A stretch of DNA of 64,000 nucleotides. Source: Pseudisothecium myosuroides (taxonomy: Eukaryota; Streptophyta; Bryopsida; Hypnales; Lembophyllaceae). The stretch covers positions 3,658,001 to 3,722,000 of the forward strand of contig OX637295.1 of NCBI GenBank assembly GCA_951799445.1. Direction: 5' to 3'. This document shows, piece after piece, positions 35,824 to 47,519 of this stretch. Each line of letters starts with the position of its first letter. The stretch's first letter is position 1. The notes under the pieces were generated by a model. The model searched no databases. It had not been told where the DNA came from and saw only the letters and a list, made by a program, of their open reading frames with translations. The translations under genes were made by a program, and so were the position numbers.

Positions 35824-36139
35824 TGGAATTCATGAAATATTAATGAAATAAGTTCATAATATTTCCATAAAATTTTGGTGATACATGCTCATTGGACTAT
35901 TTTAGATTTGCATTTGTTTCCCAAAACTTGGTTAAAATGCAAGGTATTCAATAACCAGGATTAAAATGCATTAGAATACCTTAACCCTGAATATTGAACA
36001 CTTTAACTTGGTTTTGGAGCCCTTGACAGTGACTCGACAGCCCGACGGAAGCTGAGAAATCCCTAAGCCGAAAAAACCTGAACTTCGGAGTCCTCAAAGG
36101 GCTGAAAAGTAGCCCTCCAAAGGCCCCAAATTCTCTCAA
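35824..36139. other. Intergenic stretch
   Basis: No gene seen; a short GC-richer piece at 36000-36120 has no ORF of note. Confidence 0.4.
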
Positions 36140-37300
36140 ATGTGATATGGATCATATTAAATCTCTAATATTTTTATATTTTCATCATTGTAATAATGTG
36201 ATTGAGAAGTTACTATATTTACTATGAGCTTCCAAAGATTTTTTAATAATATTAAAAAATTTAACTCCAAGCAATTTAATGGCCAAAGAGCGCCTCTCTT
36301 TGTCAGAATGAGCTGAAATGAATCATTCCACCTTGAAAGATTAGAAATATAGCTGAACATGACATATAATTGAATTTGAAATTCATTAATCAAATATTTT
36401 TTTCTCCTCTATGGCATTACACAAGGATTGAGAAACTTCAAGGAAGGTAACAAAATGTATGAATAGAATCATGCTCTACATCTTTTGAAAATGAGGGTGT
36501 CAAATATCAACACTTGTGCTTTAAAAATGGTATCAATTTGGAAAATGTGATTTGAAATTTCTATGAAGAGTCTATGACATACACTTTCACATGAAATGAC
36601 ACCAAAAATCATCAATGCAAACTTCCCCATTGAACTTTGGACTCATTTCACTTGTCATGCTAAGGTAGGAGGCTCAAAAATGCTCAACTAAGGGGTGGTC
36701 CGCCTTTTTCATGTATTTCTTTAAATGTAAATATTTTTTACTCATTTTTCAGACAAAGAGAAATAAATGAGAAATTTAACACAAGTGGTTTTGTATTTTT
36801 CCAAGCATTTTTGAATTATTTATGAATTTTCAAACAAGTTGTGTTGTAGGCCCTTATTTATGACACTAAGTCTTCCATAAACAATTCACTTGCAACTTCT
36901 AAAGAAAGGTGGAGAAAGCAAAGAGAATGATTGGCTCTTGCAATTTAGTAATGCTTTTTTCCTTGATTCATTCAATGACTAGAGTAATCAATTTTAGAAC
37001 CACTCCATGTCCATTTCACAGCTATTTATAGGGGTGGTTCTTCATGTCCGTGCAATTTTAGAGCTTCCTACCTTATAGAAGCAACCTTGTCCACCCCTCT
37101 CACCTTCTATTTGCCTACCATATGACTTCACTGTTGAATGCACATCTATTGTGCTTAAAAGTCAATAAATCCACATAAATTGTAAGTGAAATAGTGAGTT
37201 ACGTGACAAGATGTGATGGTGTTGTTTCTTGACTCGGTAACAAGTGAGTACAAATGAGACCTTCAGAGGAGATACTTTGAAAATGAAAAAAAAATGTTTA
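36140..37300. repeat. Dispersed repeat H, copy 2, interrupted by an S2 MITE
   Basis: Homologous to 33740-35200 in the same order and to the reverse complement of 48500-49200 (for example the GTGATGGTGTTGT / ACAACACCATCAC match). The S2 element at 36661-37075 breaks a stretch that is continuous in copy 1. Confidence 0.5.
36661..37075. mobile_element. S2 MITE, copy 3 (long form)
   Basis: TAAGGTAGGAGGCTC and GAGCTTCCTACCTTA termini with TA edges; 415 bp. The interior matches the 414-bp copy at 1061 in inverted order (GAATGATTGGCTCTTGCAA against its complement). Confidence 0.8.
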
Positions 37301-37769
37301 ATGTCCATACTTTTTAAGTACCCGTAGGTCGAATAGTGTAAAAATTGCCCCTATTTTTGGTTGAGTAGGACAGAAGGCATTGGCACATGTACAAAGAGCA
37401 CACGTGGAGAATATTAATGGTACCTCCTTTGAAAAGACATTGTGGGATTAAAAGTAAGGTGAACCGGTCCATTACCACTATCCTTCTCAATTCCACCCTC
37501 ATGTATCCCATAGGCATATGAAGATAGAATTGAAAAGAGCGACAATAGTAGATTGCTTCACCTTAACTAAGAATGCCTCCTATGTGAAATCACAACCTAT
37601 AAAATTGTAACACTCTTAATTATGTAACGTGCTACAGATACTATGTAGCAGATGGATGATAGAATCCTTCTATATAATATAAAAGTGCAAATGTTCATCT
37701 TTAGAATTATATGTGAAAAGGGGAGGTCTTGCACAATACTTTGACCTCCAATAAGTGCTCTTGGGGTTT
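37301..37769. other. Intergenic stretch
   Basis: No supported gene or repeat end. Confidence 0.4.
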
Positions 37770-38212
37770 TTTACCCCCTAAAGTTCTTTCATGTTTAGAA
37801 ACTCAAAATTGCTTCAAAATACTAGTCTCGAAAGTAAGGCTAAAATCTTCATCTATATCTATTTTTTAACAAATTCAACCACAAGATCCTTTAGTTAACT
37901 TGTTACCAATTGCAAGATCGTGATGATTGGAGTTCAAAAATAAGTATTTTCACCTCTTCCCAAATGGTTAGATTTCTTTATTCAAGCATTTTATCCAAAA
38001 AATACATAGATTTTACAACTTGTAACTCTCTCCATAATATATTGAAGGAAAAAGTTGGAAATACATATAAAATATTTCAACAAAAATATTTCATATTCAT
38101 CATGCTTGAAAAAAATAAGAAGTAGAAAAAATAGAGAATGATTTAAATACTAAATTGTTAAGAATTTTTTCATGGAATTGAAAAATGCTAATCCCAATAA
38201 TTTTAATGTTTT
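37770..38212 (-). mobile_element. TTAA element D, partial copy
   Basis: Starts TTTACCCCCTAAAG and matches the reverse complement of the last 400 bp of the D element nested at 19400-19954 (CCTTTAGTTAACTTGTTA and GCAAGATCG). It runs into the S1 MITE at 38215. Confidence 0.65.
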
Positions 38213-38214
38213 AC

Positions 38215-38783
38215 TACCTCCATCCCAAAATGATCTTCTTGTTGGACGAAATGTTCCGGATTAAGGCTAAAATAACAATTTAGAAACCAATTTCAAGCTA
38301 TAAGTAGAGTTTGGTGCACTCCTAGCATTCTAGGAACTTTGAGTTTTGGAGCCCTTTTCAAAGTGTACTTTTTGGAATATTGAAAAGTAGATTTTTTTGA
38401 GCATTTTCAAGGAGCACCATTGGTCAATTAATTGTTGAGTGTGAGGTTGTCATTTTGTAGGCATTTAGTATATGCCCAAGACCATGTGTGGTCCTTTGTT
38501 CAACCTCTGAGAACTTCATCTCCTTCAATTGGGCAATATTCAAAGAGATGCAAAAAATAAGAATGAATAATGTTGTTTCGCCCTTTCAGTCATTTCATTT
38601 GGTTTTTGATTGCTAATTGCATGGATGGAGGGGGAACTACTACTTGGAGTTGTTTTGTTGGTTCCAAATAGCAATCAAAAACCAAATTTGACCAATTTGC
38701 AACATTATAAAGTGAAACATGAAGATCATTTGGGGACAAAAAATTAAGGCCAACAGGAAGATCATTTTGGGACGGAGGGAGTA
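38215..38783. mobile_element. S1 Stowaway-like MITE (CTCCCTCCGTCCC subtype)
   Basis: TACCTCCATCCCAAAATG and the reverse complement of the right end, TACTCCCTCCGTCCCAAAA, are inverted termini of about 30 bp that extend through GATCTTCC. TA at both edges. This is the classical Stowaway terminal motif. 569 bp, non-coding. Confidence 0.85.
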
Positions 38784-38837
38784 ATAAACAATCTACATCC
38801 TATGATTTTATTTTTTTCAAAAACATTGAAGATTGAC

Positions 38838-39761
38838 TTAACCCCTAAAGGACCATTGTCTGTTCGGGGGACAAATGGGACTTGGGGCAGGTACCTACGG
38901 ACTGAAATTTTCTCCTAATTTTTTGAAACTTTTTGTGAATGTGAAGAATTGAGAGAGGTACGTGGTGGAAAAAAAAATTGAAATCGGACCTTCAAGCGAG
39001 AAGTTATGCCATTTCTTGGAATGCGTGGGGACGGGGGGCAGTAAAAAAAATTTACAAAATTTTGAATTTTTTTTCTAAATATTTTTTTTCTCATAGATTA
39101 TATTTTTGTCTATCTGGAAAGCTTTGATTCATTTCATTTGACTTTGTTATGAGGAAGTTATGGACATTCTTGTTTTTTGGGCAATTAGAGCATCTTCTTG
39201 AAAAAAATAACTTGTAGGATTCATTTCTGAATGCTATTTTTGCAATTTTTCAAAAAAAAAAATTCTCATGGTTTAATTTTCTTGCTAGAACAATCTCACT
39301 ATTGGGATTAGTGTATTTTAATTCCATCTAAAATATATAAATATTTTAGATTTTCCTTCTATCTCGTACCTACTTCTACTTACAATTTTTTGAAGAATGA
39401 TAATTAAGTTTTTTTGAATTTTTTTTTTTCCTAGACCCTCAACTCAATTCTCCACTATAAAGATTTAAAACTCAAAACTTTGTAGTGAAAAAATTTTAAG
39501 TTAAAAATGTTCAAAGTCAAAAAATCCAGTCCCGCAATGTGTTGAAAAACTTGTTTTTTCCACTTTAAACGCAAATATCTTGCAATCTGTGCGGTCAAAA
39601 ATTCTGAAATTTTTTCCACACTTTTTCATACTGGTTAGGTGTAAGATCCTACAGTTAGATGTGAAAAAAAAAAAATTAAATTTTTTTTTACTCCTTGCTA
39701 TAGAAATGGCAGTTTTGAGTGTTTTTTGGCAAAAAATAAGCCTCAGAACTTTAGGGGTTAA
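38838..39761 (-). mobile_element. Family A TTAA element, copy 5 (full length)
   Basis: A 924-bp copy in inverted orientation, from TTAACCCCTAAAGGACCATT to ACTTTAGGGGTTAA. Best-preserved termini in the window; the 13-bp terminus CCCCTAAAGGACC is intact on the left. Non-coding. Confidence 0.9.
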
Positions 39762-40122
39762 ATAAAGGACTTTAAAGTCTATCTTAGAGTAGGCATTCCA
39801 TAATTGCCCGCAAACTAAAACTCCTCATGACTTTTGATCTCATAAATCAAAACAAAATGATTCAAAGCTTTGTATCTATGTATATAACTCTGAAAAACTA
39901 GTTTCAAATTTTAATTTTTGGATTTTTTAATATTTTTAATTGGAGTACAAACTACACTTAACCATGTAGTCAAAAGTTTTGAAAATTGTTGTGTTTTAAA
40001 GCAACTCCTCGATCACAACTTGTGTGGAAATTTCTAAGAAAAAAAATGAAAATTTTGCTCATAAATGCATGAATGAAAATGCTATGTTGCCAAAAAATGC
40101 TACTTGGTCCTTTAGGAATTAA
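39758..40122. mobile_element. TTAA element D, abutting family A copy 5
   Basis: Begins at the TTAA closing copy 5 and ends GGTCCTTTAGGAATTAA. The last 160 bases are the reverse complement of the start of the D element nested at 19400. Confidence 0.65.
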
Positions 40123-41191
40123 TCCTTAATGACCCAAGGGGAGAGAGGTATTTTCAAAATGGGTCAAAATTGCCAAGAACTTGAGTAATTTGCTTGCTCA
40201 TTTTTCTTGAAATTTAATAGAATGTAACCATAGGATCTTGAAGTTTATATTGAGAGTGAGCACCACAAAAAAAATCCAAATTATTTGACCACACAATTTA
40301 GTAGATATTTAAGTTTGAAGTTTTATTTGGATCAATGGACAAATAAGGCAACACATTTTGAAGGAGTATATTTTAGAGAGAATATTTTGAAATAATGACC
40401 TTTTTGTACTCAGTGAAAGACAAGAGTTGAGAATGCTCATTTAACATTTCACAACATTCTAAGCTTTTTTCAATTCATTGTGATGCTTGCAATGCACTAG
40501 GGGCACTAAAATGAGAGTACTATTTTAGTAAGAATACAAGGATGGGACACTTGTCTTCTTCTTGAGCTCTTTAGATCTACCCTTTTCAAAGTGGATCTGA
40601 CCTTTTTGAGGTGGGCAAAAATCACATTGTTTTGCTAACTTTTCACTCCATAACAAACACCAAATTCCAAAAAATGAGTTGTGAACTACCGTATGTTAGG
40701 GTCACATTCATCATAACCCATACAAAATCATTTCTTTGGGGGTTGAGTTATCTTTGATTAAATGAATTGAGAATTTTTGGAATTCACAAGATTTAAAATA
40801 TTTCATCACCTTTAGTAGTAGGGTCCTCGCAGCTTAGCAAGTTAGCAAAAGGACTAGTTAAGTTTCAATTCCTTTCAACAATGAATACAATCTCTCTTCA
40901 AGGGGGGAAAAAGAGACTAAACTTATGTATTCTATGGATTTTTTACATTTATAAAGCGATTGCCTTGGTATATATATTTTTTTTGTTTATCATTTTTTAT
41001 CGGATTATTTTTGAAGATTCAAATTATTCTCATTAATATTTTCTATACATTTCAATTATGCCTCGTTATAATTTTTGAAAATTTCATTATATGCCACATA
41101 TAATTATATTTTGAATTATTTTTTAACGAATATGACCCGAGCTTAGGGTACACTATACCATTCAACTTAAAAAAATTCCACAAGAGGGAGT
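40123..41191. other. AT-rich stretch beginning with a TTAA-element end
   Basis: Opens TTAATCCTTAATGACCCAAG directly after element D, as if another element starts there; no partner end was found. No gene seen. Confidence 0.4.
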
Positions 41192-41782
41192 TTAATCCCT
41201 AAAGCCCCAAGGCATGTTTTGGGAAGAAATTGTGAAAAAACTACCACGTTTAGGGTAGTAAAAAAAATGAAAAAAAAATTGAAAAAAAAAATTCAAACGT
41301 ACAAATTTGTACTAGACTACTATGGAAATATGTAGAAATTTTTTCAAAAACTTTGACCACACGGATTGAATTATAACATTTGAAGTTAGAAGAAAAAGTT
41401 TTTTTTCAACCTTGCGCAATAGGGCCAACGGACTTTAACTTCTCCTAGAGTGAGATTTTTACACTAAGCATACTTTTTTTTTTGACATTTGCATCTTGTA
41501 TCATGTAAGTTACGTGCATGCCAAATTTCAAAAACTCATGAGCTTTTTTGCAAAAGATTTCCAAAATATTCCCAGATTGCCCGGGTTGCCTCCAAAATTC
41601 AGGGCAGCATAACTTTTGATTTTGGCACCTAATCGGAAAAAAAAATTAGATTTTCACGAAGGGGGTACATATTTAGACCTTGTGTGAAAATTTAGTAAAG
41701 ATCCGACCAAAATTGACTTCATAGAAACCTACCTGAGATCACTTGAGTACGTTCAACGGTCATTTGGTTCTTTAGGGATTAA
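41192..41782 (+). mobile_element. Family B TTAA element, copy 2
   Basis: From TTAATCCCTAAAGCCCCAAG to TTCTTTAGGGATTAA, matching 15645-16204 across its length (ACTTTGACCACACGGATTG, TAACTTTTGATTTTGGCACC). 591 bp, non-coding. Confidence 0.75.
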
Positions 41783-41938
41783 TTCATAATTTGATGAAAC
41801 TACCGCCACTGGATTCATAGTGCATTCTATTTTCAAGATGTAATTTTTATTTTGAAAAAAACTCAAAACTTGAGAACAGCTAGTTGAAAAAAGAAGGATA
41901 GCGATCGGAAAATGGTCGCTTGGGTCATTAGGAGTTAA
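41779..41938. mobile_element. Short TTAA element E, copy 2, abutting family B copy 2
   Basis: Shares its TTAA with the preceding element; GATGAAACTACCGCCA and the end ATTAGGAGTTAA match 530-742. Confidence 0.6.
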
Positions 41939-43651
41939 GCAAATGATTCCCATGGTACCCAAAAGGATGATTTCCACAGGGCCCAGTGAGCCCGGCTTTC
42001 TCGGGTTAATAAAAATCAGTTATGAAAACCAATCAATAATCATTCCACAGTGGACTTTGTACATTTCAACTTTCAGCATTCAGTTCAGGGCAAGCCCAGA
42101 TCCGGTTTGATCAGGCCGGGGTTTGGTGAACAGAAAGCAAAGCCTACCGTAAGATAATCAAAGCAGCAACCCAGAAGCAGGGCTTGCAGCTTATCCTCAG
42201 CAGCATCACAGCATCACAGCAGCACAGCAGCAGCAGGCCCTTGGACTGGGTCTGGAGTCGAGATGCCAACCAGGCTGACGCCTGACGCGTCTGCAACAAG
42301 ATAAGCTCCAGCAGAGACCATGCGATTGAACCACCTATTAGATTTTATACCATTTACGCTTTATTTTAAGTTTATTTTATTGCTGGCAGATGAAGGTTCC
42401 AGCTTCCTCCACGCTTTGCAGAATGCAGACAGATCTGGCGCTTGATACGTGCCCAATGACAGCCCTCCGTCCTGGCAAGGACCCCACTGATTCGTTTTGG
42501 AGGGTGCACAGCGCTCCACCACGGGATCCCGTCTTTTGCAGGCCTTCCGTCTGATTGCCTGTTGCAGACTGACGAGAGCTGTCCCCACTCAGCCAGTGCA
42601 TTATTTGGTACAGATGGAAAACGCTCTGGCTAATGACACAGTAACTTAAAAGGACGGGCACTCCGTCACTGGTGAAGCTGTGTCATCCATCAGTCAATCA
42701 ATTAGGAACACATCCAAAAACATGAGTTAAGTTGCTCCGTCCTTGGTTTTTACATCTTCACTTTCAAGTTTACACAAGCACTCAGTAATGTCCTTTCGTT
42801 ACATCTGCGAAACATTTGTGAAACTGGGGTAAGAAAATAAACTTCGGGAAGATTGTACGGAATATACCGTAATCGAAAACAGTGAGTGGAAAACTGTGCT
42901 GGAATTCGCAATAAGATATTGAAAACTGGAAATTATATCGCAGCACTGGAGAATTTGGGGATTTGGTGACAAGTTGGTGGATATCACGACCTGCTCTCGC
43001 GAAGGAATCTTGGCAACTTCGGGTGACGAATTGGTCAATGAAGGCAACTAACCTGTACGAAGATAAGACAGTAAATCATAAGAGAGGAAGGAGTGTGTGA
43101 AAGTGATAAAATGAGCGATTCAGAGATCCATCATGTGAGGTAACAAGCGTTTTATTATCAGGAAAGATTACATGGCTGCAGAACATGCCGAGGTACGTCA
43201 AACTAACTGATTTGAGTATCTCGCCAATCCTAGACAAACTAACTACCTGCACCTCCATTTTTCAGCAAGGAATTGAAAACACAAAAGCTAATAGAGAAAT
43301 CCAGTTATTTATGTAACCCTGCTGGAAATTTCGCTATTGCATAAGCAGAAATCGACTAACTAATTAAAACACACAACAACAAGTGGTGCTTTCATTCCCG
43401 GGCAAGCCGTGCACAGCAAGCACGGTGAAATCAAGCACACTCAAAACCAGCAACAAAACACGAGCAGCGCTTGAAAATAGCAAAGTCGACGTATCACCAA
43501 ATCCGTCACACCGCAAACGCGTATTGTCTCGCTGAGAGCTAGTATCGTGGAATAACCAAGGGAAATACCACTCCAGCCCTCAACGTCGTCTTGAAACACT
43601 CCGCAACAAACACCAGCAGATGAAGCAGCAGTCGAAGAAGAATCTTGTCAC
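41939..43651. other. GC-richer stretch downstream of the AP2/ERF gene
   Basis: 42040-42680 is GC-rich with a CAGCA-type microsatellite at 42196-42238 and overlapping ORFs on both strands without domains. It may hold distal untranslated or non-coding transcript sequence, but nothing specific can be supported. Confidence 0.35.
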
Positions 43652-44132
43652 ATGTCGAAGCCCGACAGCTCCAAAAGAGCCTAAAACATGCCAGGTAAAT
43701 TCGGTGAAGACTCCACCCTCGATCTGCCGCTGCCTCCTCGAAAATCCTCCGATATAATAGATCATTCAGCTAAGAAAGCTAAAATTTACAACATGAATGC
43801 GCAGGGCGCAAAGGCAGGCCACCAGTCAGCACCAACTATAAATGAACTGAGTATCAAAGAAGAGCTTGACAACCTAAACTTGCTCTATGACAAAATAAAA
43901 GAGCAGTATGTGAGTGATCTCTATCGTCGACAAAAATAAGCGCGACTTTAGTAAGAGATATCAGAATGGTTCCTACAACTAATTTGAGTGACTTGACTGT
44001 GATAAAAAAGGTCGCCAAGATCTCATGGATTCTAAAATGTCAAGTCTCCAAAGTGCCGCAGTTTCACCAAAAGTGGCAACGAAGCTGTTGGCCAAGGCTG
44101 CATCGCTCATTCACATTGTCTCCAAACATTGA
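43652..44132 (+). pseudogene. Unidentified coding relic antisense to the AP2/ERF 3' end
   Basis: A frame starts MSKPDSSKRA, meets one stop, and continues from 43688 to 43939 with a charged, coiled-coil-like end (ELSIKEELDNLNLLYDKIKE). A second frame then reads RDFSKRYQNGSYN, and a third frame ends at 44132 with an Ala/Lys-rich stretch ([20 protein letters not shown]). The three pieces read like one protein broken by frameshifts, or exons of an unspliced gene. I do not recognise the family; a captured host gene or retrotransposon gag is possible. It overlaps the last 26 bases of the AP2/ERF coding sequence on the other strand. Confidence 0.3.
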
Positions 44133-45842
44133 ACTCTCGAGGGGGGGAAAGCGTCGCTGATGTCGGTGTCATGGATCGTTTCCTAGTAGGACCGTCTGCG
44201 ATTCTGGTGGCCGTCACATACTCCAGCACGGACTGTGGGGAGTCGCAACCATCAGATGCATAAACGTGCTGCTGCTGATCAACACACGAATGACACGATG
44301 TTTCACTATCTACAGAATCACTCAGTAATACGTCCCAGCTCATGTCAAGCTGCTGATCACTGCATGGAACCTTCAGAAGATCATCGAGATCAAACCGCAG
44401 ATCGTCATACGATACTTCGGTGGCGTCTGATCCGGGGGAGCTAACATACCTCGACTCACTCGCAGAAGACGACTCAGGGGGGCTCTGGCAGGGACTGGAT
44501 GATGATGTACTGCCACTTTCTCTAAAATGGAAGTGGTCTGCAACACCCGCACTGGGAGCCATGCACAGATTCTCAGTTTCAACATTCGACGGAAGAAGCT
44601 TACGATCGATACCAGATTTGTTTTTTACAGGCTCGACAGGGGAATGACTTTTAACTTTGTCGCCCCCAACCGTCTGTGCCTGAAGTGCTTTCTGGTATGC
44701 AATTTCCTGCAACTTCGCATCTAATGTAGAAATGAGCCTTCCGCTGCTCTTGTGTGCGGGTGGAACACCATTGTCATCCACAGATGACTGTTGTAACCCA
44801 CCAGATAATACCCCCTGGTCGCCTTGCGGACGAGGAAAGTTGAGGCGCGCGTACTCGCCCCGCAATTTGTAAGCCGCTGCAGATGAAAACGATTCTCAAT
44901 TAATTCGACGTACAGATAAAAGTAGGCCAGTAAATATGACTAGAAAGAAAGAAAACATGGCACAAACTAACATATAAACGTACCCGTGTCGTATGCCAGT
45001 GCAGCCTCCTCCGCGGTGTCGAAAGTTCCAAGCCACAATCTCGTTCGGTTCCTGGGCAGGCGGATCTCCGCTACCCACTTGCCCCAGTGTCTCTGACGAA
45101 CGCCCCGGTACAGTTTGGTCCGGGGCACTCCTATCCGCTTCTCAGCCGCCGTCTTCTTCATCACCTGGGCCCGCGGACCAAGGTCAGGACTCCATGACGT
45201 CCTAGGCAGATCCACGTCCTGAGGCTGTGGCTGAAACGCGTACTGAAGCTGGAAAAGCTGTGGTGTGATCAGGGGCGGACCCTGGGTGACATACTCCAAA
45301 CTACTCTGTGGAACATCAGGCTGCTGATGCGTTAAGTTACAAACTGCACTACTGTAACCTCCAGCCTGTAAGCCGTACAAATTCGGCACTAAAAATGAAT
45401 CGTTACTGGCCATGAACGTACTCGTCGCAAGACCCTGCGACCCGACGTACGGAGGAGAAAACTGCGTTCCTGATCCCTGGTTTGGATAACCAGTAAACAG
45501 GATTTGCTCGCCTAACAACTCAGGTGTACAACTGTCGTTTGACACAGGCGAACCACATCCTAACACAGATGCAGTGATTCTTTTCTCCTCACGTAGTAAC
45601 ATTTCATCGTGGCTCAATGCTGGAGCAGATGAGGACAGAAGATTATTATTAAACAAAAAACGAAAGCTATCATTCACTCCGGGTGCTTCCAAGGATGGAA
45701 ATCCACTACGACTGTCGACAACGGAATCCCTCCCACATGAGGAGACCCCACCGCCGTCGTGGATGGCGTTGTCATAGTAGAAACCTCTGGAAGGCACTCC
45801 ATATCCAGGCATGCTGGTAAGACGATGTGCCACTGCTGCCAT
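44107..45842 (-). CDS. AP2/ERF transcription factor, DREB A-6 (RAP2.4) type
   Basis: A sequence-specific DNA-binding factor of the AP2/ERF family, expected in the nucleus. Two exons: 44984-45842 (ATG at 45842) and 44107-44876, joined at GTACGT...CTGCAG inside codon 287; 542 residues. The AP2 domain is at about 244-301 ([51 protein letters not shown]). Position 14 is Val and 19 is Leu, as in the A-6 group of DREB proteins, which bind GCC- or DRE-like elements and act in stress and light responses. Other group features are LDAKLQEI at about 338-346 and an acidic C-terminal block, DLDDLLKVP (449-457) and LDMSWDVLL (463-471), resembling the A-6 C-terminal motif. It is longer than typical RAP2.4 proteins because of Ser/Gln-rich flanks. 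The intron within the AP2 domain is unusual for this group. Confidence 0.95.
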
Positions 45843-47179
45843 CGAAACTCTTCAGAAACCTCCCTAGAGAGGATCGCTGTGTCTTCACTCAGTTCTTCGG
45901 ACCTTCAAACCAGTCGTCGTCTCGCTCGTCACAGACTTACACCTACGTAACACAGATCTAACACATAATACTTTACAGTGTTCAAATACACTTGCCTGAC
46001 AGCACAGACTGACCAAAACTACTTGCTATTCCACGTAAAATACCACTTAAAGATCCTCGCTGGCTGACGGAAAGCAATAACGAAATCGCAGGCAGTTCCT
46101 GAGAAGAGCCTTTAGAAATCACCAAGCCCGCCTACGCTTCGTGAGAAGATAGGACGGTCCGCAAAAACGTCAGAAAGTTGGTACCACCGAGAACCCCTGA
46201 AGCAGAAAATACTAAGAACCACAACAGCCTGCAGAGGCCAAGTTGCCAGGCAACGGAGCTAGAGGGACTGCCTAACACCTTCAAGGTGAAGGAAGGCAGG
46301 ACCTGCACCAGAAGAGTGCAAGGTGACTCAAAAACGAACCCTGACTCGCGATCACTGCCAGCAGTGATGGTGCGACCTGACTCTAAAACAAAATTAAAAA
46401 CCAAACCAAACCCAGAAAACCGACGGACTACGAGCGTCGACGACAATTGCAAGAACCGACAGAGATCAATAGACTCAACGACTGTGTGACTGAAGGCCGA
46501 TTCCGAGTTTCCGAGTGAATCGTGTGGTGAACAGCAGTGTGAGCGCCGTGTACGACTGTGAAGCTCAAACCGGAAGGAAACGACTGGTAACTGTGCAAGG
46601 AAGTACAACGTGTGCAGCAACGACGTTTGCTCTCAATCGCATCTCATCTGTGCCCGCGCGCGCACTCACGTAAATATCAAACCTTGCATGTGAACAGCAG
46701 TGATGGAAACGAAAAAAAACCATACAACAGCAAGCAGTGAGAGGACAATCCACCACAAGCCGCCTACTCTAAAACTACTGGAGAGGTAGAAGAGATGCAA
46801 CACTACAAGCGCCGTGACCCAGAAGCTCTATACTAGACACACAATCCCCGAGTGCGACCGAGCCTGCCAGTGCGTGCGTGCGCAAGTAATCCGCGGAACC
46901 GCCAACCCCCGGATCTCCCACAACCGACGATCGACACCCAGCTGTGTTCCGTCCCACCGAAGTGACACAGAACAAAACCAAACGTCGAAAGAAAGCACGA
47001 TTGCGAAAGCGTGATCCGAGCTTGCTGTGCGAGTCCCACTTCCTACAAGCTCCGTGACTGGAAGTGCGAAAGGAAAGCGAGGAAAGCGAGGAAGCGTGGG
47101 AAAGCTAGAAAACGATGAGGAAGAAGAAGACTAGAGGAGAAATGAGTGTTGCGGAGTTTGCAAGTGGAGAGGAGCGGGC
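45843..47179 (-). other. Probable long 5' leader of the AP2/ERF gene
   Basis: GC-rich, CpG-containing DNA between the ATG and the TATA-like box. On the gene's strand it contains pyrimidine-rich text near 47100-47130 (CTTCTTCTTCC) and several upstream frames, the longest at 46132-46620. These have no domain and are best read as leader sequence. A leader intron cannot be excluded. Confidence 0.45.
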
Positions 47180-47185
47180 CTTATA
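47180..47185 (-). promoter_or_regulatory. TATA-like box
   Basis: On the minus strand the sequence reads GGGAGTATAAGGCCC. About 30-50 bases downstream is a CT-rich start-like region, and the GC-rich island ends just upstream. This fits the core promoter of the AP2/ERF gene. Confidence 0.45.
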
Positions 47186-47519
47186 CTCCCGACCCCGTCA
47201 AGCTGCGCCCGCGCCATCGCCCTGCTTCCTCGCAATCGCCATTTTTACTTTTTTTCCTGGATTAACGCGAATCTTTTTTCCTTAATTTGAGATTAAGGTT
47301 GTTTTGGGACGGGCAGGAGGCAGGGGGCAGGCGCACCGTCAGGGGGGAGGTCGACGAAAGCTGTCGTCGCGGCCACGTCTCCGTCGACTGCACGTCTGCG
47401 ACTGCGCGTGCTTCATGGTGGCTTCGGGGTTGGATGAAAGGGACTATTGGGGAAGTTCCAAACTTCAAGCCTTGGGGGTAAAAAGGGTTGTTGATAATGT
47501 ATTATTATTTTAAGCATTG

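Noticed and set aside
44993..45777. Plus-strand ORFs opposite the AP2/ERF exon 1
   Set aside because: Antisense shadows of a well-supported exon.
46132..46620. 162-codon minus-strand ORF upstream of the AP2/ERF gene
   Set aside because: It begins without an ATG, has no domain and lies in the probable 5' leader.
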